A stretch of DNA of 5,303 nucleotides, from contig CAITLX010000782.1 of NCBI GenBank assembly GCA_903893335.1, positions 1 through 5,303 of the forward strand, given 5' to 3'. A program made the translations under genes and the position numbers. Shown one piece after another: positions 1-3,912 of the stretch. The notes beneath the pieces are model-generated. The model did not search any database, was not told the DNA's origin, and saw only the letters and a list, made by a program, of their open reading frames with translations. Within the stretch, counting starts at the first letter, position 1, and each line of letters begins with the position of its first letter. The DNA is from an uncultured delta proteobacterium. GTDB taxonomy: Bacteria > Myxococcota_A > Polyangia > Polyangiales > Polyangiaceae.

Positions 1-250
1 CGGGGCGCGGCACGGCGGCGAGGTCGGGCAGGCGGGTCGGGTCGCGCCGCCCGCCGAGCTTGAGCAGCGGGGCCTCGATGAGCTCGGGGACGACCGAGAT
101 GGCGAGCGGCGCGGGCTCGGCCGCCGCGAGCGGCACGCTGCGCGCCGCGGCGCCGAGCCGGAGCGCTCCGACGAGCGCGCCTTGGACGGCGATGGCCGCG
201 AGCAGGGCGAGCCCGACGTCGGCGCGCGAGAGGTCGAGCGCCGCGGTCAC
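1..250 (-). CDS. TolA/TonB-like energy transducer, N-terminal part (runs off the window)
   Basis: Partial gene; 83 N-terminal codons are visible. It begins with GTG at 250 in a GTGA overlap with the tolR stop, and a GGAG motif at 262-259 (8-base spacing) supports this start. The protein has a short cytoplasmic N-terminus, one membrane helix at about residues 11-34, then an Ala/Pro-rich start of the periplasmic part followed by PLLKLGG-RRDPTRLPD (about 61-76), a motif I associate from memory with TonB-family proteins of Polyangia. Position after a TolQ-TolR pair and the single N-terminal anchor fit a TolA or TonB partner that carries proton-motive energy to the outer membrane. The Ser and His conserved in TonB/TolA anchors are absent; in a hand alignment Q23 (VQGA) takes the place of the His. 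The C-terminal domain that would separate TolA from TonB lies outside the window, so no symbol is given. Confidence 0.72.
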   Translation of the reverse strand, partial: MTAALDLSRADVGLALLAAIAVQGALVGALRLGAAARSVPLAAAEPAPLAISVVPELIEAPLLKLGGRRDPTRLPDLAAVPRP

Positions 251-672
251 CGCGCGCGCTCCGTCGGCTCGACCATGAGGTGCAGCGCCGTGACCCCCGC
301 GGCGCGCGCGGCCGCCACGGTGCGCGCGACGACGCCGTAGCGCGCGGTCTTGTCCGCGCGCACGTACAGCTCGTGCTCGGTGCGGATGCGCGGGTCGCCC
401 GCGAGCGAGGCCTCGAGCGTGTCGGTCACGTCGAGCTCGCCGAACAGCACGCGCTCCTCGCGCGTCACCGACACGATGAGCTTGCTGTCGCTGACGGGCG
501 TGCTCGCGGCGGGCACGTTCGGGAGATCGACGCGCAGGCCGCTCGCGAGCAGCGGAGCGGTGACCATGAAGACGATGAGCAGCACCAGCATCACGTCGAC
601 CAGCGGCGTGACGTTGATCTCCGCGAGCCCGCGGAGCCCGCGTCGCCCGCGTCGGCGCGCGGCGAACGCCAT
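247..672 (-). CDS. tolR: TolR/ExbD-family biopolymer transport protein
   Basis: 141-residue TolR/ExbD protein, a normal length for the family. A basic cytoplasmic N-terminus (AARRRGRRGLRG) leads into the family signature EINVTPLVDVMLVLLIVFMV; D26 matches the proton-pathway aspartate of TolR/ExbD. One membrane helix lies at about residues 22-43. A periplasmic domain follows, with the characteristic LYVRADKTARYGVV stretch (about 102-115) and a VAAARAAGV helix. The ATG at 672 shares its A with the tolQ TGA (TGATG) and no Shine-Dalgarno sequence precedes it, so translation is probably coupled to tolQ. It would form the proton channel with TolQ and gate the adjacent TolA/TonB-like protein. TolR rather than ExbD is preferred because pal starts the operon; sequence alone does not settle it. 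Confidence 0.9.
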   Translation of the reverse strand: MAFAARRRGRRGLRGLAEINVTPLVDVMLVLLIVFMVTAPLLASGLRVDLPNVPAASTPVSDSKLIVSVTREERVLFGELDVTDTLEASLAGDPRIRTEHELYVRADKTARYGVVARTVAAARAAGVTALHLMVEPTERAR

Positions 673-1352
673 CAGCGTGGCCCGGGGCGCGCGCTCGGCG
701 CGCTGGCCGCCGGGGCGGCGAGCATCGCGACCCACTCGCCCGCGGCTGCGTCGAGCTGCTCGCAGAGCTTGCCCGCGCGCCGCTCGATCGCGTTGTAGAA
801 GACGACCGCCGGGATGGCGGCCAGCAGCCCGATCGCCGTGGTGACGAGCGCCTCGCCGATGGCCGGCGCGACGACGGGCAGCGACGCGCTCTTCTCGGCG
901 CCGATGCGCACGAACGCGTCGAGGATGCCGTACACCGTGCCGAAGAGCCCGACGAACGGCGCCGTCGCTGCGACCGAGCCGAGCACGGTGGCCAGCGACT
1001 CGGCGCGGTGACGCTCGACGACCAGCGCGCGCTCGGCCGCTGCGCGCAGCCGCTCGACGTCGCTGCCGAGCGGACGCGACGCGAGCGCGAGCACCACGCG
1101 CGCGCCGGGCGCCCCCGGGTGCGCCTGGGCCAGCTCGCACAGCTCGCCGGCGTCGGCTGCCAGGCCAGCCGCGCGCTCGAACGCCCCCTCGGCGCGCGCG
1201 AGCCGCCCGAGCTGGACGGCCTTGAGCCAGGCGATGGCCCACACGGCCGTCGAGGCGACGATGAGCAGCGCCGCCGTCGCGCGCACGGGCCACGACGACG
1301 CGAGCACGAGCGCGACGGGGTCGAGCTGGAACGGCGCGGCGGCGGGCGTCAT
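672..1352 (-). CDS. tolQ: TolQ/ExbB-family proton channel subunit
   Basis: 226-residue MotA/TolQ/ExbB family inner-membrane protein with three predicted membrane segments: about 24-43, 125-147 and 160-187. The two conserved family blocks are clear: ATAPFVGLFGTVYGILDAF (129-147) and VAPAIGEALVTTAIGLLAAI (161-180), followed by PAVVFYNAIE. The Thr residues in these blocks (T139, T171/T172) are where the family keeps channel threonines. The cytoplasmic loop between segments 1 and 2 is Ala/Glu/Arg-rich, as expected. The ATG at 1352 lies in a 4-base ATGA overlap with the end of pal and lacks its own Shine-Dalgarno sequence, suggesting coupled translation. The stop overlaps the tolR start by one base. 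The C-terminus ends in a short Ala/Pro tail. It works with TolR as a proton-driven motor during envelope constriction or energy transfer to the outer membrane. Confidence 0.92.
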   Translation of the reverse strand: MTPAAAPFQLDPVALVLASSWPVRATAALLIVASTAVWAIAWLKAVQLGRLARAEGAFERAAGLAADAGELCELAQAHPGAPGARVVLALASRPLGSDVERLRAAAERALVVERHRAESLATVLGSVAATAPFVGLFGTVYGILDAFVRIGAEKSASLPVVAPAIGEALVTTAIGLLAAIPAVVFYNAIERRAGKLCEQLDAAAGEWVAMLAAPAASAPSARPGPR

Positions 1353-1909
1353 GGGGCGAGCAGGACGTCGACGTGGCGATCGCGCGCCCAGCCCGGCTCG
1401 TCGGAGCCGGTCGCGTCGAGCTCGCCGCGCGAGGTCGAGGCGACGCGCGCCTTCTCGAGGCCCTTCTGCGCGAGGAAGCCCGCGACCGCGTCGGCGCGCG
1501 ACTGCCCGAGGGCGAAATTGTACTCCGTCTCGCCGCGCGGGTCGGCGTGCCCGACGAGCTGGAGCGAGCGGCCCGCGAGCGGCCCGGTGGCGAAGCAGAC
1601 GGCGATCTGCGCGAGCGTCGCCGCCGCGTCGGCGCCGACCTTGGCCGAGTCGAAGTCGAAGTAGGCCTGCTTGCGCTCGAGGTGGCACGCGCCGAGGATG
1701 CGGTCGTCGATGCGCACCGCGCTGGCCCCCGGGGCGTCCGGGTCGAGCGTGGACGGGGCGGGCGTCGCGGGGGGCGGGAGCACCGGCGCCGCCGCCTGCG
1801 CCGTCAGGTCCTTCGGCTTGGGCGTCGAGGAGCACCCGCTGGCGAGCGCCAGGCAGGGCGCGAGGGCGAGCAGCGCGAGTCGTGCCGCGTGGGTCGAGGA
1901 CAGGGGCAT
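1349..1909 (-). CDS. pal: Peptidoglycan-associated lipoprotein (OmpA C-terminal domain)
   Basis: 186-residue Pal-type lipoprotein. The signal peptide ends in LALASGC, with the lipidated cysteine at C26, then a Pro/Ala/Thr-rich linker to about residue 62. The OmpA-like domain starts near YFDFDSA (83-89) and holds LVGHADPRGETEYN (118-131) and LGQSRA (134-139). D123 and R138 occupy the positions that bind diaminopimelate in this family, and the domain ends in RDRHVDVLL. C75 and C105 flank the first strand and helix and could form a disulfide; E. coli Pal has only its lipid Cys. The ATG at 1909 is chosen because GGAG lies 6 bases upstream and the signal peptide begins there; longer upstream frames are not protein-like. 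It is first in its operon, unlike E. coli where pal is near the end. Likely role: anchoring the outer membrane to peptidoglycan with the Tol motor. Confidence 0.92.
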   Translation of the reverse strand: MPLSSTHAARLALLALAPCLALASGCSSTPKPKDLTAQAAAPVLPPPATPAPSTLDPDAPGASAVRIDDRILGACHLERKQAYFDFDSAKVGADAAATLAQIAVCFATGPLAGRSLQLVGHADPRGETEYNFALGQSRADAVAGFLAQKGLEKARVASTSRGELDATGSDEPGWARDRHVDVLLAP

Positions 1910-1915
1910 GGGGTT

Positions 1916-1919
1916 CTCC
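1916..1919 (-). promoter_or_regulatory. Shine-Dalgarno sequence of pal
   Basis: The minus strand reads GGAG, then AACCCC, then ATG. The 6-base spacing is good and fixes the pal start at 1909 rather than at codons farther upstream in the same open frame. It is the first strong ribosome binding site of the Tol cluster; tolQ and tolR lack one, while the fourth gene has a GGAG at 262-259. Confidence 0.75.
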
Positions 1920-1926
1920 AGGAACG

Positions 1927-1949
1927 GTGCGCGAGGGTAACCCGCGCAC
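1927..1949. repeat. Bulged inverted repeat in the pal leader
   Basis: The arms GTGCGC (1927-1932) and GCGCAC (1944-1949) are exact complements. Inside them GGGT and ACCC also pair, leaving a GA bulge on the left and a one-base centre in DNA form. As minus-strand RNA it would give a 6-bp outer stem, a 2-base bulge and a GGG/CCC inner stem with a UUA loop, ending 7 bases before the pal GGAG motif. It could be an operator or a leader hairpin affecting pal translation; the sequence does not distinguish these. Confidence 0.5.
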
Positions 1950-1957
1950 AGCGCACA
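1944..1957. repeat. Tandem heptamer GCGCACA x2
   Basis: Two perfect back-to-back copies of GCGCACA at 1944-1950 and 1951-1957. The first overlaps the right arm of the adjacent inverted repeat. Two copies of seven bases is short and may be chance in GC-rich DNA, but its place in the middle of a divergent regulatory gap makes a binding-site pair possible. Confidence 0.4.
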
Positions 1958-1962
1958 ACATT

Positions 1963-1972
1963 CCACATGTGG
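1963..1972. repeat. 10-bp perfect palindrome CCACATGTGG
   Basis: CCACATGTGG equals its own reverse complement and sits in the less GC-rich part of the divergent intergenic region, roughly midway between the two start codons. Compact palindromes at such positions are typical of dimeric regulator sites. No known regulator motif is assigned. Confidence 0.45.
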
Positions 1973-1975
1973 GCG

Positions 1976-2012
1976 CGCGGCGCCCCCGCCCGTGCCGCCA
2001 CGGGGCGCCGCG
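1976..2012. repeat. 11-bp perfect stem-loop ahead of the HAD gene
   Basis: CGCGGCGCCCC (1976-1986) and GGGGCGCCGCG (2002-2012) are exact reverse complements separated by a 15-base loop. All 11 pairs are G-C. There is no T-run after it on either strand, so it does not look like an intrinsic terminator. On the plus strand it ends 3 bases before the weak AAGAG-containing ribosome binding region of the HAD gene, so if transcribed it would be a leader hairpin. It could equally be a DNA dyad for a regulator of either operon. Confidence 0.5.
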
Positions 2013-2030
2013 TGGTAAGAGCGGCGGCGC

Positions 2031-2720
2031 GTGTTCCCCGCGACGCTCTTCGACTTCAACGGCGTGCTCGTCGATGACGAGCCCGTGCACCTGGCCGCGT
2101 TCCGCGAGGTCGTCGCTCCGCTCGGCATCACGGTGACCGACGAGCAGTACCTGCGGCGCTACTTCGGCTTCGACGACGCGGGCGCCTTCCGCGCGATGCT
2201 CGCGGACAACGGCCTGCCCGTCGACGAGGCGCGCGTGGCCGATCTCATCGAGCAGAAGCGCCCGGCGTACATGCGGCGCGCCGAGGCTGGGCTCGTGCTC
2301 TTCGAGGGCGCGGCCGACGCGGTGCGGCGCGCGGCGGCGCGCGGGCCGGTCGCGATCGTGTCGGGCGCGCTGCGCGACGAGATCGAGTACGCGCTCGGGC
2401 GCATGGGCGTGCGCGCCGAGGTCGCGTTCGTCGTGTCGGCCGAGGACACCCAGCGCTGCAAGCCCGACCCCGAGGGCTACGAGATCGCCAAGCGCGCGCT
2501 CGCGGCGCGCGGCGGCGACGCGCTCGCGCGGCGAGCGCTCGTCTTCGAGGACTCGCTCGCCGGCGTCGCGGCCGCGAAGGCCGCCGGGCTCCCTTGCATC
2601 GCGGTGGCGCACGCCTACCCCGAGACCGAGCTTCGCGCCGCGGGGGCCGACGACGTCGCCGCACGGCTGGCCGACATCGACGACGCGCGGCTCGCGGCGC
2701 TCGCGTCGAGGCTCGGTTGA
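2031..2720 (+). CDS. HAD-superfamily IA hydrolase, beta-phosphoglucomutase/CbbY-like, with DFN motif I
   Basis: 229-residue cytoplasmic HAD protein close in length to beta-phosphoglucomutase. Motif I reads LFDFNGVLVDDE (6-17): nucleophile D8 is present, but the second aspartate, the usual acid/base, is N10 (codon AAC). The helical cap follows at about 17-85, and H20 matches a conserved cap-side His of beta-phosphoglucomutase. Motif II is IVSGA with S111, motif III is KPDPEGY with K144, and motif IV is VFEDSLAGV with E173-D174 for magnesium. Start is GTG at 2031, since the first strand begins at once; a weak TAAGAG lies 9 bases upstream. Its stop overlaps the TTG start of the glycoside hydrolase gene, suggesting coupling and a possible link to sugar phosphates. 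Substrate is unknown: phosphatase, mutase, or an enzyme with reduced turnover because of N10. Confidence 0.85.
   Translation: MFPATLFDFNGVLVDDEPVHLAAFREVVAPLGITVTDEQYLRRYFGFDDAGAFRAMLADNGLPVDEARVADLIEQKRPAYMRRAEAGLVLFEGAADAVRRAAARGPVAIVSGALRDEIEYALGRMGVRAEVAFVVSAEDTQRCKPDPEGYEIAKRALAARGGDALARRALVFEDSLAGVAAAKAAGLPCIAVAHAYPETELRAAGADDVAARLADIDDARLAALASRLG
2708..2711 (+). promoter_or_regulatory. Shine-Dalgarno sequence deciding the TTG start of the glycoside hydrolase
   Basis: GAGG lies 5 bases before the TTG at 2717, inside the last codons of the HAD gene. Together with the signal peptide that starts exactly there, it supports TTG at 2717 over in-frame starts farther upstream, which would read through HAD coding sequence in another frame. 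Confidence 0.6.
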
Positions 2721-3859
2721 CCGCGCCACGGCTCGCGGCCCGCGCGGCGCTGCTCGGCGTCGCGCTCGCAGCGGGCGACGCAGGCGCGGCGCCGGTGCGC
2801 TCCTTCGCGGGCCTGCCCGCCCGAGGCATCACCGTCGGTCCGATCGAGAACGAGCTTCACCCGGGTCGCGGCTACGGCTCGACCCCCTGCGCGCGCACCA
2901 TGGCCGAGGTGCGGGGCATGGGGGGCACGTGGGTGAGCCTCACGCCGTTCGGGCGCGCGTGGAGCCTCACGCCGGCGGGCGTCGACTGGACGTTCGAGGT
3001 CCCGTTCGAGCAGAACCGCGAGGCCGTGGCGCTCGCCATCGCGCAGGCGCACGCCGAGGGGCTGCGCGTGCTGCTCGTGCCGCACCTGTGGGTCGAGAGC
3101 GGCGAGTGGCGCGCGCTCATCGACCCGGGCACCGACGCGGGCTGGGCGCGCTGGGCGGCGAGCTACCGAGCGTTTCTGCTCGCGTGGGCCGAGGTCGCGC
3201 GCGACGCGGGCGCCGACATGCTGAGCCTCGGGGTCGAGCTTCGCAGCTGGGTGACCACCGCGCGCGCGCCGAGCTTCGCGCCCATCGTCGACGCGGTGCG
3301 CGGCGTCTACCCCGGGCCGCTGACCTACTCGGCCAACTGGGACGACGTCGACGACACCGTCATCCTCGGCGCCGTCGACGTCATCGGCGTCAACGCGTTC
3401 TACCCGCTCGCGCTGCGCGAGGGGGCCGACTTCGGCGAGCTGCTCGCGGGCGGCCGCCGCGTCGCCGAGCGCGTGCGCCGCCTTGCCGACACCTGGCAGA
3501 AGCCGGTGCTGTTCACCGAGGTCGGGTACACGACGCGCGCCGACCCCGCGCTGCGCCCGTGGGAGTGGCCCGACGCGATGAAGGGCGTGCGCGTCGACGA
3601 GGCCGCGCAGGCCGACGCCTACGCCGCGCTGCTCGCGCCGATGCTCGACGAGCCCTGGTTCGCGGGGTTCTTCGTGTGGCGCGTCTACGCCGACCCCGAC
3701 GACGTCTCGCAGGAGGCCGAGTGGGGCTTCTCGCCGCGCGGCAAGCTGGCCGAGTGGGTCGTGCGCGACGCGTTCGCCACCCGCTGGTCGAGCGACGACG
3801 TGCCGGCGGGCTTCGGTGGCCTGCCTCCGGTGGCCGCCCGGTGGCTCGCGCGCAGGTAG
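2717..3859 (+). CDS. Secreted glycoside hydrolase, GH113-like (TIM barrel)
   Basis: 380-residue protein with a signal peptide (basic PRLAARA, hydrophobic ALLGVALAAG, likely cut after AGA near 24). The mature part begins GITVGPIENE and has the layout of GH113 (beta-mannanase family, clan GH-A): W- and Y-rich strands, LGVEL with E174 as likely acid/base, LTYSANWDD (202-210), VDVIGVNAFYPL (220-231), and VLFTEVGYT with E268 as likely nucleophile. It ends with GFFVWRVYADPDD (317-329) and WGFSPRGK, typical of the C-terminal barrel strand in this group. No carbohydrate-binding module is seen. TTG at 2717 forms a TTGA overlap with the HAD stop and has GAGG 5 bases upstream. Family and catalytic residues are assigned by motif memory; substrate (mannan or another beta-linked glycan) is inferred only. 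There is no lipobox, so it is probably periplasmic or exported. Confidence 0.82.
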   Translation: MTAPRLAARAALLGVALAAGDAGAAPVRSFAGLPARGITVGPIENELHPGRGYGSTPCARTMAEVRGMGGTWVSLTPFGRAWSLTPAGVDWTFEVPFEQNREAVALAIAQAHAEGLRVLLVPHLWVESGEWRALIDPGTDAGWARWAASYRAFLLAWAEVARDAGADMLSLGVELRSWVTTARAPSFAPIVDAVRGVYPGPLTYSANWDDVDDTVILGAVDVIGVNAFYPLALREGADFGELLAGGRRVAERVRRLADTWQKPVLFTEVGYTTRADPALRPWEWPDAMKGVRVDEAAQADAYAALLAPMLDEPWFAGFFVWRVYADPDDVSQEAEWGFSPRGKLAEWVVRDAFATRWSSDDVPAGFGGLPPVAARWLARR

Positions 3860-3912
3860 TCCCGAGACGAGACGGGTTGCGCGAATCGGCTGGGTGGTGG
3901 AAATTGTGCAGG

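Larger units (their letters stand above)
1910..2030. promoter_or_regulatory. Divergent intergenic region between pal and the HAD gene
   Basis: This 121-base stretch is the only sizeable gap between genes here and must carry the promoters for both divergent operons unless they start inside genes. It includes a less GC-rich patch around 1948-1970 (ACAACATTCCACATGT), the most likely place for promoter melting or protein binding. No convincing -10/-35 pair for a housekeeping sigma factor could be found on either strand. The region contains several repeats listed separately: an inverted repeat at 1927-1949, a tandem heptamer at 1944-1957, a palindrome at 1963-1972 and an 11-bp stem at 1976-2012. 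Promoter content is inferred from gene orientation, not from motif matches. Confidence 0.55.

Noticed and set aside
60..844. Plus-strand open frames antisense to the Tol genes
   Set aside because: Composition is Ser/Ala/Arg-rich with no recognisable domain, and each lies opposite a clear TolQ, TolR or transducer reading frame.
1951..1965. Sigma-54-like GG-N10-GC arrangement on the minus strand upstream of pal
   Set aside because: The core spacing fits, but the rest of the -24/-12 consensus is poor, GG-N10-GC is frequent in such GC-rich DNA, and the implied start would fall inside the leader repeat.
1910..2131. N-terminal extension of pal to an upstream Met
   Set aside because: It would cross the intergenic region and the HAD gene start and bury the signal peptide. 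The start at 1909 has a GGAG motif and a proper lipoprotein signal.
672..2729. Very long minus-strand open frame spanning tolQ, pal and the HAD gene region
   Set aside because: Only its last 226 codons (the tolQ part) are protein-like. The rest is Arg/Ala/Pro-rich antisense or out-of-frame reading caused by scarce stop codons in GC-rich DNA.
3861..3876. CCCG-N8-CGGG inverted repeat between the GH113-like gene and the lipoprotein gene
   Set aside because: Arms of only 4 bp and no T-run; too weak to call a terminator.
2929..3912. Upstream extension of the hydrolase lipoprotein frame through the GH113-like gene
   Set aside because: It reads the glycosidase in a wrong frame with Arg-rich low-complexity sequence. 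The signal peptide and lipobox begin at 3913 (or 3904).
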